A stretch of 64,000 nucleotides of DNA from Aphodovivens avicola (GTDB taxonomy: Bacteria > Actinomycetota > Coriobacteriia > Coriobacteriales > Eggerthellaceae), in the NCBI GenBank assembly GCA_018712515.1, contig DVGW01000049.1:59063-123062 (forward strand). Direction: 5' to 3'. Below are positions 51,127 to 60,255 of the stretch, in pieces (within the stretch, counting starts at the first letter, position 1; every line of letters begins with the position of its first letter). Below the pieces are notes generated by a model. The model had not been told where the DNA came from. It was given only the letters and a program-made list of their open reading frames with translations, and ran no database searches. The translations under genes were made by a program, and so were the position numbers.

Positions 51127-52743
51127 TCATGCGGTCAGTACCATTGTCGTTTTCTCACCTCCTGCTCTTGCTTCGTCCATGCATTCTACGTATTGCTCCA
51201 ACGTGACGTTGAGCCTTAGTTCAATCTGGTATCCAGATGAGACATATACGCCATCGATCAGTTGGCTGATAACCATTCTTTGGGCATCGAGATCGCAGCC
51301 GTCGAATAGCTCAGAGAGGCTTACCAAACGACTATGCTGCCTTTCGAGCGTGCGGATTATCGTCTCCGTATCTGCAAGCTCGTTTTCGAGGTTGTTGACC
51401 AACCGCCTTGCTTCGTCTAGTTCGACTTGGGCGGCTTGTATGGCATCCCCAAGGAGATCGGGGTCGAATTTGCTTTCCCCCATAAGAGCGGGGGCAAGCT
51501 CGGCCTTCAAGGCTTTGATTCCCCGTTCGCTTTTTGCCTCGATGCGCCGTGCTTCGTTGAGTCGCTTTTCCAGATCGTCCACCGCCAATCCGTAGCGCCT
51601 CTCCACGACGGTCTGCATGGGAATCTTTTTAAGCCCATCGAGCAGCTTTCGTATGCTTTCCCTTACGGCTTCGTCGATTCGTTCTGCGGAGTAGCCAGTC
51701 TGTCCGCAGCATTCTCCCTTGTGACGAACTCGGTTGTAGCACAGGTATCGCCACCAGCGCCGATAGACTTCCTCTCCGTTGGCTCTTTGGTATCTTGTTC
51801 CCGCCGTCGAGGTGACAAGCCGTCCTCCGCAGTGACCACAGAAGATGTTTCCAACCAAGAGGCAGTTTTTCGCGAGGCGCCTCGGAACACGCCTCAGCTC
51901 TTCTCTGTTTCGCGATCGTTGCTCCATCAGCTCTTGCGAGAGGCGGAACGTTTCATCGTCGATGATTTTCAGGTGCTCGAAAGGCTCGGAAAGTGTTTCC
52001 CCAAAACGAAGAACGCCTTTATAAATTGGATTCGTTAGGATGTTGCGTATCGAGGGCGCGACGAAGTTCCTTCCTGCACGGTTGAGAACGCCGTCCTCCG
52101 TAAGGCGTCGAGAGAGGGTTTGAGGGCCCATTCCGTAGGCGGTGTGAAGATGGAAAATCCTACGGACGACCGTGGACTCGTACTCGTCGATCTCGAGATC
52201 AAATACCTCGTGCCCGCGTTTGTTGACGCGACCCTTGTGAACGAGGCGATAGCCATAAGGCGCTGTCCCCCCTTTGAAATGTCCCTCCTTTACAAGCTGT
52301 TCCATCCGGGTTCTTGTTCTGATGGAGGTCTTGATGCTCTCGCCCGATGCCTGCCAAAACCGAATGTAGTTGAGCAGCTTATCGACATGGGTGTCAAACC
52401 TCTGCTGGCCTTCTTTTACGCTCCACACTTCGACCCCTTGACGGACAAACCACTCCACGACGAAGGGGGTCTCGTCCTCTTTTCTACCGATGCGGTCGAA
52501 CATGAAAACAAGCAGCACGTCGAACTTTTTTTCGACGGCAGCTTTCTGAAGATCTTGAATGGCATCACGGTCTTTTGCCGCAATTTTGAAGCCTGACACT
52601 CCTTTTTCGGAAAACTCCTTTTCGATATGCCAGTCCGACTGTTCGGCCACGAATTCGTGGCACGCCTGCTTTTGCATCGGGATGTCATCTTTCTCGACTT
52701 GTCCTTTCGTGGACACCCGATACAGGCAGTATACGCGTTTCAT
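51127..52743 (-). CDS. Large serine recombinase
   Basis: A 538-residue site-specific recombinase of the large serine (TnpX/phiC31) type. The N-terminal resolvase domain (about 1-145) has the catalytic Ser in YRVSTKGQ (Ser11) and the downstream arginine-containing motif FDRIGRK. The recombinase domain (about 160-280) is followed by a zinc ribbon-like segment (FCGHCGGRL...CYN..CCGQTG) and a long coiled coil (about 370-480). ATG 52743 follows AAAGGATGG. Its gene lies inside the 12-bp-repeat-bounded element and probably moves it. Confidence 0.92.
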   Translation of the reverse strand: MKRVYCLYRVSTKGQVEKDDIPMQKQACHEFVAEQSDWHIEKEFSEKGVSGFKIAAKDRDAIQDLQKAAVEKKFDVLLVFMFDRIGRKEDETPFVVEWFVRQGVEVWSVKEGQQRFDTHVDKLLNYIRFWQASGESIKTSIRTRTRMEQLVKEGHFKGGTAPYGYRLVHKGRVNKRGHEVFDLEIDEYESTVVRRIFHLHTAYGMGPQTLSRRLTEDGVLNRAGRNFVAPSIRNILTNPIYKGVLRFGETLSEPFEHLKIIDDETFRLSQELMEQRSRNREELRRVPRRLAKNCLLVGNIFCGHCGGRLVTSTAGTRYQRANGEEVYRRWWRYLCYNRVRHKGECCGQTGYSAERIDEAVRESIRKLLDGLKKIPMQTVVERRYGLAVDDLEKRLNEARRIEAKSERGIKALKAELAPALMGESKFDPDLLGDAIQAAQVELDEARRLVNNLENELADTETIIRTLERQHSRLVSLSELFDGCDLDAQRMVISQLIDGVYVSSGYQIELRLNVTLEQYVECMDEARAGGEKTTMVLTA

Positions 52744-53022
52744 GCAAAAGCCATCCTTTCAGGACAGCGTTACGCCACTTTGCTGTTTTCAAGTTTCGCC
52801 GGATAAGGAATCCCTATCCGGCGGCTGATCGTAAATCACGTGCTTCCTTCTCGCAATTGTGCGATTTCGGCTGTCGGGCCTGCGATGGCTGAGCAATCGC
52901 GTCGAGAAGAAATGCCGTGACTTGAGGGATGCACGTTTCGCTCTTTCGCTTCTCTCGAAAATGCACATGTACCGTACATCCGTGTGCCTCCGCATCAAAC
53001 GATTTCAAGCCGCGATCCTCCG
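52744..53022. other. Intergenic region, nothing recognised
   Basis: 279 bp between the recombinase start and the end of the MazF-type gene. It has a lower GC content than the flanks. No conserved frame, RNA or repeat was seen. Confidence 0.5.
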
Positions 53023-53535
53023 TCACCTCTTTACCACCTTGTAGTCGTAGCCCGTTCTTGTATTGCAGATGGTGCAGGGTTCGCGCTCTTCCTGCCGGAA
53101 GTCGGAACGGTACACCAGGTAGTCGCCGGAATCGCAGAACGCTTGATGGCACTTTCGGCAAAGCGTCAGCAGCATGAAGCCGTCCCCGGCCCCTTTGATT
53201 CCGAGGCTCACTGCAAGCGCAGAGTCCACCTTTTCCATCTGGCTTTGCCCCATATGGCCGATATACGCCCTCAGGCGCGCCTTGTCGATGGTCTTCAATT
53301 GTTCGAGGAGCACGACGGACTCCTCCCTCAGCCCGGCGACTGCGGGAACGGGGACATGCGTCGGCAGCGCGCGCTTCGGCTTGCTGGTTATCGCGGCGAC
53401 TATAACGGTTCTGCTGCGTTTATTGCCGGCGTCGTTCTGGACGATGAGGACGGGGCGCGTGCCTCCCTGCTCGCATCCGATCACGGGGTCGAGAAACGCG
53501 AGGAACACATCGCCCCTGCGAGGATGTTCGCTCAT
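53023..53535 (-). CDS. MazF/PemK-like toxin with Cys-rich C-terminal extension
   Basis: A 170-residue protein. The first about 115 residues are a MazF/PemK barrel (PRRGDVFLAFLDPVIGCEQGG, TRPVLIVQND, VVLLEQLKTIDKARL). The last 50 residues carry LCRKCHQAFC and EPCTIC...GYDY, giving a CxxC...CxxC zinc-like pattern common in small proteins of mobile elements. No antitoxin gene is adjacent. AGGAGGTG precedes ATG 53535; a frame extension to 53721 is not favoured. Toxicity is a prediction. Confidence 0.82.
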   Translation of the reverse strand: MSEHPRRGDVFLAFLDPVIGCEQGGTRPVLIVQNDAGNKRSRTVIVAAITSKPKRALPTHVPVPAVAGLREESVVLLEQLKTIDKARLRAYIGHMGQSQMEKVDSALAVSLGIKGAGDGFMLLTLCRKCHQAFCDSGDYLVYRSDFRQEEREPCTICNTRTGYDYKVVKR

Positions 53536-53563
53536 AGGGCACCTCCTGGGTCGGTTATGTAAG

Positions 53564-53597
53564 CGGCTGCGGGCCGGGTTCGTCCGACCCGCAGCCG
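53564..53597. terminator. Hairpin between the MazF-type and sigma-like genes
   Basis: CGGCTGCGGG (53564-53573) and CCCGCAGCCG (53588-53597) form a perfect 10-bp stem. It lies in the gap between two minus-strand genes and may terminate the sigma-like transcript. Confidence 0.5.
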
Positions 53598-53772
53598 TGA
53601 AACGCCGCCTTCGCGGCTCCCGCCCGCCCGCGAGGACCCTCATCGCGTGGCGCGCTCTTGCCCTTTCCAGGGCGGGCGGGTATGGAGATGTCAAGGTTCG
53701 CGAAGGGCGTGCCGCCCTCATAAAGACGGACAGGCGGGCGCGCGGCTCGGAACCCCCTCCGGGGAAACAGGG

Positions 53773-54225
53773 CTAAATGTCGGACGAGAGAATCTCCCTC
53801 AGGTTCTCCCGCGCGAGCCCGATGCTGCGGCGCACCGCGCGGTCAGAGCATCCTTCGATCTCGGCTATCCTCGCCGTCGGCATTCCGACCAGGTGCCTCA
53901 GCAGGAACCGCCTGCGCTGCACGGCTGGTATCTGTTGGAACGCCCGGAGCAGCGCCTCCGACTCGAGGCGCTCGACGAGGACGCGTTCCGGGTCCTTCTC
54001 GGGATTGCTCTCGGAGAAGGCAGCTTCGTCCATTGAGGCCAGACTCAGGGAGTGCCTGGCCTCGCGGCGCTCCGTGCGCCAGAACTCGCGCTGAAGCTCC
54101 TCAATCTCCTCGAACACGCGGCGCGGCAGGTCAATCTCGACCCGCTTGCCGTCGGGCGTCCCCACCACGATGCGGTACTCTCCCCGCGCCTCGTCCACAT
54201 TTCCTCTCTCATAGAACCGTGTCAT
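53773..54225 (-). CDS. Sigma-70 region 4-like regulator
   Basis: A 150-residue protein with a C-terminal sigma-70 region 4 helix-turn-helix (PAVQRRRFLLRHLVGMPTAR, then IAEIEGCSDRAVRRSIGLAR). The N-terminal half is charged and helical, with no region 2. Such truncated sigma-like proteins are typical of conjugative and mobilisable elements. AAGGAG lies before ATG 54225. It belongs to the serine-recombinase element. Its role, regulator or recombination accessory, is unproven. Confidence 0.8.
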   Translation of the reverse strand: MTRFYERGNVDEARGEYRIVVGTPDGKRVEIDLPRRVFEEIEELQREFWRTERREARHSLSLASMDEAAFSESNPEKDPERVLVERLESEALLRAFQQIPAVQRRRFLLRHLVGMPTARIAEIEGCSDRAVRRSIGLARENLREILSSDI

Positions 54226-54352
54226 GTTCGCTCCTTCGGGTTCGGCCCGCAGGAGCGGCGGCCGACCGAAGTGCGAAAAAAGACGGGCAGGGCGCTTGGC
54301 TCCTGTCCGTCTGGCGGATCGGCGGGTATTCGGTTTTAATTGGCTGTCTCTT

Positions 54353-54502
54353 TTACTGCTTCGACGCGTTGGTCACGCGTACGGACCCGTTGCGTCCGAA
54401 CGAGACAACAGTAAGCTGCCCCTTGCGCACGATTTCGACGCGATGCGACTTCCCGTCGGCACGGCAGACGAGCTTGCCGACGGCGTTCCTTACGTCCTGC
54501 AT
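54353..54502 (-). CDS. 49-residue conserved-looking small protein
   Basis: A small basic protein (MQDVRNAVGKLVCRADGKSH then RVEIVRKGQL). AGGGGGTGA 6 nt upstream of ATG 54502 supports translation. It has no signal peptide. The size and beta-rich pattern recall the small accessory proteins of Tn4451-type elements, but I cannot assign it. It lies near the right edge of the element. Confidence 0.5.
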   Translation of the reverse strand: MQDVRNAVGKLVCRADGKSHRVEIVRKGQLTVVSFGRNGSVRVTNASKQ

Positions 54503-54614
54503 AGAATCACCCCCTCTCTCGGCGAGGGAATAGTGACATGCAAGGCAGCCGAACGTCCCGACTCCGTAAGACTGAATCTTGCCAAAAAAGTTAGATACGG
54601 CTATCATATTGCTA

Positions 54615-54631
54615 GTTATACGATGTATAAC
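54615..54631. promoter_or_regulatory. Perfect palindrome before the importer operon (TetR-site candidate)
   Basis: GTTATAC, spacer GAT and GTATAAC form a perfect 7-bp-arm palindrome 30 bp before the substrate-binding protein gene. A near copy, GTTATACactGTTTAAC, lies at 60256-60272 before the ABC half-transporter operon. The TetR gene lies between the two operons. Confidence 0.75.
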
Positions 54632-54660
54632 AATTTTTTGGATAGAGGAAAGGGGCGACA

Positions 54661-56235
54661 ATGCCAGAAACCAACGGAAGTCAAACAGGTGTCGCGATTT
54701 CTCGTCGCGACTGCGTCAAGCTGATGGGAGGTCTTGCGCTGGCGTTCGGTGCGGGCGGCGTGCTGTCGGCATGCTCGGGGCAAACAGCCGAGCAAGGCGG
54801 CACAGAGCAAGGAGGCGGTGAGAGGGTTCTGCGCGTCGGCATCGCCGGGGGCTCCACGGACACCATCGACCCCTCGATGGCGAACGGCGCCATGCTTCCC
54901 TTTGCCGTGTACCTCAACATCTTTGATTCCCTTGTGCTCATGGAGGGAGAGGAGATGACCTACCAGCTTGCCGACGAGATAACCACCAACGATGACGGAA
55001 CCGAATGGACCATCGTCATCAAAGAGGGGGTCACGTTCCACAACGGGGACCCGCTCACCGCGGACGACGTCCTCTACAGCCTCCAGTACCTGTCGACCTC
55101 TCCCAACGGCATGATGGGGTACATGTACGTCGACTGGGATAGCTCCGTCTCCGACGGCGACCGCACGGTGACGATCAGGCTGACGCAGCCCCAGGCGACG
55201 TTCGTCGAGGAGGCCCTCGCCCCGATCTCGACCATTTTCCCGAACGGCACCACCGCCGATCAGTTCGACGTGGAGGACCTGGGGTCTGGCCCTTACAAGC
55301 TCGTCTCGTTCGATCCTGACTCCGGCACCGTGATAGAGGCGTTCGAAGGCTACTGGGGCGGTGCGCCCGAGATCGACCGAATCGAGCTCTTCCCGATGAT
55401 GGAGTCCTCGTCGCGCGTCACCGCGCTCACCGGCGGGCAGATCGACTTCGCCCACCAGATCTCTTCGACCGACGTGGCGACCATCGAAGGGGCCGAGGGC
55501 CTCGCCGTGATGTCCGGCGGCGTGGCTCATTCGTCGGTGTACAAGTTCTGTCTGAACGCGACCAAAGCCCCCTTCGACGACGAGGAGGTTCGCACCGCGT
55601 TCAAGGCGATCGTCGACCGCGAGGCGATGGTCGAGACGATATTCCGGGGCGAGGGCGAAGTCGGCAACGATGTCATCGGCAAGGGCCTTCCCGGGTACAA
55701 CGACGCCATCGAGCAGCGCTCTCTCGACTTCGAATCGGCGGCGCAGGTGTTCCGCGACAAGGACATCACCTCCCTCGACGTCCTCACATCCGAGCTCGTT
55801 CCAGGCATCAAGGACTCCGTCGACATGCTCGCCCAGCAGATGGAGAAAGCAGGCGTCGCGCTCAACGTCACGGAGGTCGATCCCGCAAACATCTTCACCG
55901 ACATGCAGCCGATCTACGACACGCAGGTTTTCGCGACCTACCTCATCAACCGCCCGTACGCCGCCCGCGCCTACATGGACACGGGAGCCACGAGCCCCTA
56001 CAACTTCAGCCAGTGGGCCGACGAGGAGTACAACGCCCTGCTCACGCAGGCGTCCCAGACAGGTGGCGAAGCTGAGCGCACGGAGATCTACGACCAGGCA
56101 CAGCAGATTCTATGGGAGCGGGGCTCCGAGGTCATGTGGGGCTACGCCTACGAGCTCTCGGCGCATATCGAAGGCGTCTCCGGGGTTGGGATCACCCAAT
56201 CCGTCCCCTTGTTCGCAAAAGCCTCGATGGCGTAG
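54661..56235 (+). CDS. Family-5 substrate-binding lipoprotein (peptide/nickel type)
   Basis: A 524-residue extracytoplasmic solute-binding protein of the peptide/nickel (SBP_bac_5) family. The N-terminus has a twin-arginine motif SRRDCVKL and a lipobox LSAC (about residue 38), so it is a Tat-exported lipoprotein. The binding domain is seen from VLRVGIAGG onwards, with typical VTFHNGDPLTADDVLYSL and GSGPYKL. The gene starts a five-gene plus-strand set with two permeases and a fused ATPase. AGGAAAGGGG precedes ATG 54661. The ligand may be a peptide, a metal chelate or nickel. Confidence 0.92.
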   Translation: MPETNGSQTGVAISRRDCVKLMGGLALAFGAGGVLSACSGQTAEQGGTEQGGGERVLRVGIAGGSTDTIDPSMANGAMLPFAVYLNIFDSLVLMEGEEMTYQLADEITTNDDGTEWTIVIKEGVTFHNGDPLTADDVLYSLQYLSTSPNGMMGYMYVDWDSSVSDGDRTVTIRLTQPQATFVEEALAPISTIFPNGTTADQFDVEDLGSGPYKLVSFDPDSGTVIEAFEGYWGGAPEIDRIELFPMMESSSRVTALTGGQIDFAHQISSTDVATIEGAEGLAVMSGGVAHSSVYKFCLNATKAPFDDEEVRTAFKAIVDREAMVETIFRGEGEVGNDVIGKGLPGYNDAIEQRSLDFESAAQVFRDKDITSLDVLTSELVPGIKDSVDMLAQQMEKAGVALNVTEVDPANIFTDMQPIYDTQVFATYLINRPYAARAYMDTGATSPYNFSQWADEEYNALLTQASQTGGEAERTEIYDQAQQILWERGSEVMWGYAYELSAHIEGVSGVGITQSVPLFAKASMA

Positions 56236-56237
56236 GG

Positions 56238-57203
56238 ATGCCGAGGCCAAGAGGAAGAATCGCCGCCCGTGCCGCGCGGGCGGCGATGGTGATCCTGAAA
56301 TTCGCGGTGTATCTTCTGGCCGCGTGCTTCCTGGTGTTTTGCGCCCTCGACCTGCTTCCGGGAAACGCCGCGACACAGCAGCTGGGGTTCACGGGCACGA
56401 CCGAGCAGATACAGGCTCTCATGCACGAGTGGGGGCTCGATCTTCCCCTCATCGAACGGTTCGCCTCATGGCTTACCGGAGCGGCTTCGGGGGACCTCGG
56501 CGAGGTGTTCGCCACGGGCCGCCCCGTGGCGGATGCCCTCATCGGCCCGCTTTCGAGAACGGCCGCGATGTTCTGCCTCGCGTTCCTGGCGGTCGCGATC
56601 GCGGGAACCGGCTTGGGCGTGTTGGCGGGACTGCGCTCCGGAAGGGCGTCTGATCGCGCGGTGAGCACTGGGGCCCTGATCGTGCGGTCAATGCCCGAGT
56701 TTGTAGTGGCGCTTGTCTTGGTGCTTGTATTCGCCACGTGCCTGAAGGTTCTCCCGGCCGTGTCCCTCGCCCCCGTCGGAGCCAGCGCGTTCTCCGCTCC
56801 CGAAATCTTCGTGCTGCCGACGGCATCGATAGCGCTCGTCGGCATGAGCTCCGTGATCAGGCCCGTGCGGGCGGTTGTCGCCAGGGAGAACGCCGAGCCG
56901 TATATCGAGGCGGCGCGCCTCGCAGGCGTTCCCGAGCGAAGGGTGGTGCTCAGGCATCTTCTGCCGTCGTGCGCGGCGCCCATAGCCCAAGCGCTCGCCT
57001 CGGTGGTCCCGTACCTGATCGGGGGCGCCGTGATCGTGGAGTGCGTGTTCAACTTTCCCGGAATCGGGACGCTTATGGTGAGCGCCGTCCAGAACAGGGA
57101 GCCCAACGTCCTCATGGCGTGCACGCTCGTCATGGTTTCCGTTTCGCTTGTCGCGTACTGGCTGGCGGACGCGTTGCTGAAGGAGGGTGAAAACGATGCC
57201 TAG
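56238..57203 (+). CDS. ABC permease, DppB/OppB type
   Basis: A 321-residue inner-membrane permease of the peptide/nickel family. Six membrane helices and the EAA loop (EAARLAGVPERRVVLRHLLP, about 220-240) are visible. GEVFATGRPV resembles the conserved N-terminal loop. It begins at ATG 56238, 2 bp after the previous stop, and ends 8 bp past the start of the second permease. It has unusually short outer loops. Confidence 0.9.
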   Translation: MPRPRGRIAARAARAAMVILKFAVYLLAACFLVFCALDLLPGNAATQQLGFTGTTEQIQALMHEWGLDLPLIERFASWLTGAASGDLGEVFATGRPVADALIGPLSRTAAMFCLAFLAVAIAGTGLGVLAGLRSGRASDRAVSTGALIVRSMPEFVVALVLVLVFATCLKVLPAVSLAPVGASAFSAPEIFVLPTASIALVGMSSVIRPVRAVVARENAEPYIEAARLAGVPERRVVLRHLLPSCAAPIAQALASVVPYLIGGAVIVECVFNFPGIGTLMVSAVQNREPNVLMACTLVMVSVSLVAYWLADALLKEGENDA

Positions 57204-57990
57204 AGGAAGAGGGAGGGCGGGAACCGTCCTCCTGGCAGCGCTGTTTGCGGGCTCGGTTCTGTTCGCACTGGTCGGCTGTCTAATCCCGGCAGACGGGTCG
57301 TCCACGTTCGGGGCGAGCTTCTCTCCGCCAGGGACAGGCCACCCTCTCGGTACCGACAGCCTCGGCAGGGACGTCTTCGCGCGCCTCCTGCACGGAGGGG
57401 CGCAGCTTCTCGGGGTCTCGGTCCTGTCGACCATCGCGTCCACCGTCGTCGGCGTCGCATGGGGCATAGCGCTCGCCGGAAAGGGTATTCCGAAGACGGC
57501 CCTTTCCGCAGTGGCCGACCTGTTCGTGGTGATGCCGTCCGTGCTCGTCATGATGGTCCTGGTCTTCGGGTTGGGGTCCGGGGTCGCCACGATGGTGCTC
57601 GTCACGATTGCCGTCTCGGCCCCTTTCACGGCGCGCTACACCCGTTCGGTGGTGGGACCTGTTTTGAGGTCGGGGTTCGTCGAGTCCTCCCGGCTGTCGG
57701 GCGACCCGCTCTGGAAGACCGTTATGTTCGACGTGCTGCCGTGCGTGGCGCTGCCCATCGCGACCGATGCGGGCCTTCGCTTCATCAGCGCGGTCTATCT
57801 CGTGTCGAGCGCCGCGTTCATGGGGTTCGATCCGCTCGGCAGCGCATCCGACTGGGGGACGATGATCCAGTCCGGCCTCGACGGACTCTCGCTGAACCCG
57901 TGGGCGGCAATCGCGCCGTGCATTGCTTTGGCTTGCATAACCGTGTCAGGAAATCTGCTCATCGACAGGATTGGAAAGGGGCGTTCGTGA
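57196..57990 (+). CDS. ABC permease, DppC/OppC type
   Basis: A 264-residue permease partner with LGTDSLGRDVFARLLHG, the classic DppC/OppC marker, and an EAA-like ESSRLSGDPLWKTVMFDVLP. Five to six helices. ATG 57196 has AGGAGG 9 nt upstream; a GTG at 57187 is too close to that site. The stop overlaps the ATPase gene start (TGATG). Confidence 0.9.
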   Translation: MPRGRGRAGTVLLAALFAGSVLFALVGCLIPADGSSTFGASFSPPGTGHPLGTDSLGRDVFARLLHGGAQLLGVSVLSTIASTVVGVAWGIALAGKGIPKTALSAVADLFVVMPSVLVMMVLVFGLGSGVATMVLVTIAVSAPFTARYTRSVVGPVLRSGFVESSRLSGDPLWKTVMFDVLPCVALPIATDAGLRFISAVYLVSSAAFMGFDPLGSASDWGTMIQSGLDGLSLNPWAAIAPCIALACITVSGNLLIDRIGKGRS

Positions 57991-59507
57991 TGCTCGGGCA
58001 ACAGGAGGGCGAGCCCATCGCTCAGGTGCGGGATCTGACCGTCTGCACCCGCGCGGGGTCGACGGTTCTGCAAGCGGTTTCCCTGTCTCTGGAAAAGGGA
58101 GAGGCGTTCGCCATCGTGGGAGAGTCCGGATCGGGGAAGACGACCCTTGCGCTTGCGCTTTTGGGGCACGTCAGGAACGGACTGGTGAAAAAGGGCGGCT
58201 CGGTGTCGGTGTGCGGGAGGGATCCGTTCTCCCTCTCCGAAAGGGAGCTGCGCGAATACAGAAGCTCCAAAGTGTCATGGCTCTCCCAGGACCCGGCCCT
58301 CTCCCTGACCCCGCATATGACCGTCAGGGAGCTGCTCGGAGAAGCGTTCGACGGAGACGACGAACGCAAGATGTCCCTTCTTGCCGAGGTCGGCCTTGAA
58401 GGCGTCGGAGGGGTGCTTGAAAGGAGGCCTTCGGCCCTGTCGGGAGGGCAACGCCGCCGCGTGGCGATAGCGAGGGCCATGGCGTCGGATCCCGAGCTCG
58501 TCATCCTCGACGAGCCGACTGCCGGACTCGACGCCGAGGCGATCGACGACGTGGTGCGGGTCGTGCGGGACGGAGCCGCCTTTTCGGGAGCCAGCATTCT
58601 CGTCATCACCCACGACATCGCGTTCGCTAGCAGGATCGCGAGGTCCGTGCATATCATGCAGGCTGGGTCGGTGGTCGAAAGCGGAGCGATGGGCGACGTC
58701 CTTTCCTCCCCGAAATCGGAATGCGCCAAAAGGCTCGTCGGGGCGCTTGCCCTCGGAGCGATGGCCCCGCAGACCGAGAAGGACGCCGAGGCCGCGCTGT
58801 CGCTGAGGGGACTCACCGTCGAGACCCCGGACGGAAAGACCGCCGTCAGGGACCTCGATTTCGACCTCCCCGTAGGCGGCAGCGTTGCGGTCGTGGGCCC
58901 GTCCGGTTCGGGAAAGTCGACCCTCGTGAAAGCCATCAGCGGAACCGCCCCGGCGAAAGCCGGGTCGATCTCCTTGCGCGCCGGAGGCGTTCTGGCGCCT
59001 CTCGACCGCAGGTTCGAGAGGCGCTCCGTGGAAGAGCTCCTCTCCGTTCAAGTGGTGCCGCAAGACCCCTCGACGAGCATGAATCCCGCGCTGACCGTCG
59101 GATTCCAGCTCTCGCGGGCAATCTCCCGTCGCCATCCCGAGTGGAAAAGGGAGCGGAGGAGGGAGCGGTGCGCCGAACTGCTCGAATCGGTCGGCCTTTC
59201 CTCCGACCTCGCGAAAAGGAAAACCCCCTCGCTGTCTGGCGGGCAGGTGCAGCGGATCGCCATAGCGCGCGCCCTCGCCCAAGAGCCGTCGGTTCTCATA
59301 TGCGACGAATCGACCTCGGCCTTGGACGTCGCGACGCAGAAGGAGGTCCTTCGCCTGCTCGCGACAATCAGGGAGTCGAAGGGGGTCGCTCTCGTCGTCG
59401 TCACGCATTCGGCGGACGTGGCATCGTCGCTGTGCGACAGCGTGATCCCCGTCGGGCAGGGGCAGGCTGCGACCCGGGCGGTCAGCCCCGCATGTTTGAA
59501 AGCCTGA
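57990..59507 (+). CDS. Fused double ABC ATPase (DppD-DppF type)
   Basis: A 505-residue cytoplasmic protein with two ATP-binding domains in one chain. The first (about 10-250) has GESGSGKTT, LSGGQRRRVAI and ILDEPT. The second (about 270-500) has GPSGSGKST, LSGGQVQRIAI and ICDEST. It replaces separate DppD and DppF subunits. A Ser in ICDEST takes the usual Pro position, which may be tolerated. The end of this gene overlaps the end of the TetR gene (59482-59507) tail to tail. Confidence 0.92.
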   Translation: MLGQQEGEPIAQVRDLTVCTRAGSTVLQAVSLSLEKGEAFAIVGESGSGKTTLALALLGHVRNGLVKKGGSVSVCGRDPFSLSERELREYRSSKVSWLSQDPALSLTPHMTVRELLGEAFDGDDERKMSLLAEVGLEGVGGVLERRPSALSGGQRRRVAIARAMASDPELVILDEPTAGLDAEAIDDVVRVVRDGAAFSGASILVITHDIAFASRIARSVHIMQAGSVVESGAMGDVLSSPKSECAKRLVGALALGAMAPQTEKDAEAALSLRGLTVETPDGKTAVRDLDFDLPVGGSVAVVGPSGSGKSTLVKAISGTAPAKAGSISLRAGGVLAPLDRRFERRSVEELLSVQVVPQDPSTSMNPALTVGFQLSRAISRRHPEWKRERRRERCAELLESVGLSSDLAKRKTPSLSGGQVQRIAIARALAQEPSVLICDESTSALDVATQKEVLRLLATIRESKGVALVVVTHSADVASSLCDSVIPVGQGQAATRAVSPACLKA

Positions 59508-60186
59508 CCTCGAGGCCGTCGAGGACGGTTCTGAGGAAGAAATCGAACGAATCGTCGTAGTACCGCCGCAACGAGCTTTCCGAAGTTGTTGCATGGGCGA
59601 CCGATTTGCTCAGGTCGCCCATCCCTCCCGGGACGCCGGCGCAAGCGGCATACTCGGACGCCGCGCTCTTTCTCAGACTGGGAAGGGCGTCGCGGTCGTC
59701 TTCCTGGGCCACGAACTGGCACGTCTGCTCGAGGAGCAGGCTGAAAGCGGGAACCGAAAGCTCTCCGAAGCCGGCCTCCCGAAGAAGCGAGATGCCCGTC
59801 TCGGCGATTGCCCTTGCCGCATGGCCGCCCGGACCCACCAGCGCGAACCTCTTGGCGACGCCCGGGTATCTCCTCATCACGTCCCTCAGGCCACGAAGCA
59901 GGTCGTCGAACCATGCCCGCCAACCAGAGGCAGCAGAGGGGATCGCGACCTCGGACAGGACGCGCTCGATGACGAGGGAGGTCACCGCGTCGCGATCGCC
60001 GACATGATAGTAGATGACGCGCACGTACGCGTCGAGCTCGGCTGCCAGGTCGCGCATGCTCCAGCCTTCGAGCCCTTTCTCCTTCGTAAGGGAGATGGCC
60101 GCGTCGCAGATCGCTTCCGGCGTGATTGCGGGAAGCCCCTCTTTTCTGCGGCGCGCTTTGTTGCTTTGTGAACTCTGTGACTGCAT
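59482..60186 (-). CDS. TetR/AcrR-family regulator
   Basis: A 234-residue TetR-type repressor. The N-terminal DNA-binding domain (about 18-65) reads ITPEAICDAAISLTKEKGLE then MRDLAAELDAYVRVIYYHVG. The C-terminal domain is a helical ligand-binding bundle. The start is uncertain: ATG 60186 follows GGGGG, and in-frame ATGs at 60240 and 60264 are further upstream. A TATAGT lies at 60192-60197 on the minus strand, which favours 60186. It faces the importer operon end and is divergent from the half-transporter operon. Likely to bind the two palindromes. Confidence 0.85.
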   Translation of the reverse strand: MQSQSSQSNKARRRKEGLPAITPEAICDAAISLTKEKGLEGWSMRDLAAELDAYVRVIYYHVGDRDAVTSLVIERVLSEVAIPSAASGWRAWFDDLLRGLRDVMRRYPGVAKRFALVGPGGHAARAIAETGISLLREAGFGELSVPAFSLLLEQTCQFVAQEDDRDALPSLRKSAASEYAACAGVPGGMGDLSKSVAHATTSESSLRRYYDDSFDFFLRTVLDGLEVRLSNMRG

Positions 60187-60255
60187 GCCCCCACTATAGC
60201 AGCCCGAAGCTTCTCCAAGAAAGTTCACTTGCACCAACATATTATCGATTGATTT

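Larger units (their letters stand above)
50897..54624. mobile_element. Putative integrative element with large serine recombinase
   Basis: TAGTTATACGAT occurs exactly at 50897-50908 and 54613-54624. The enclosed 3.7 kb carries an intact tRNA-Ala with its terminator, a large serine recombinase, a MazF-type toxin, a sigma-70-like protein and a 49-residue protein. The truncated tRNA lies at the left edge. The bounds are uncertain: the right repeat is also half of a palindrome in front of the peptide-transporter operon, so the direct repeat might be coincidental, and the tRNA may be native. Confidence 0.5.
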
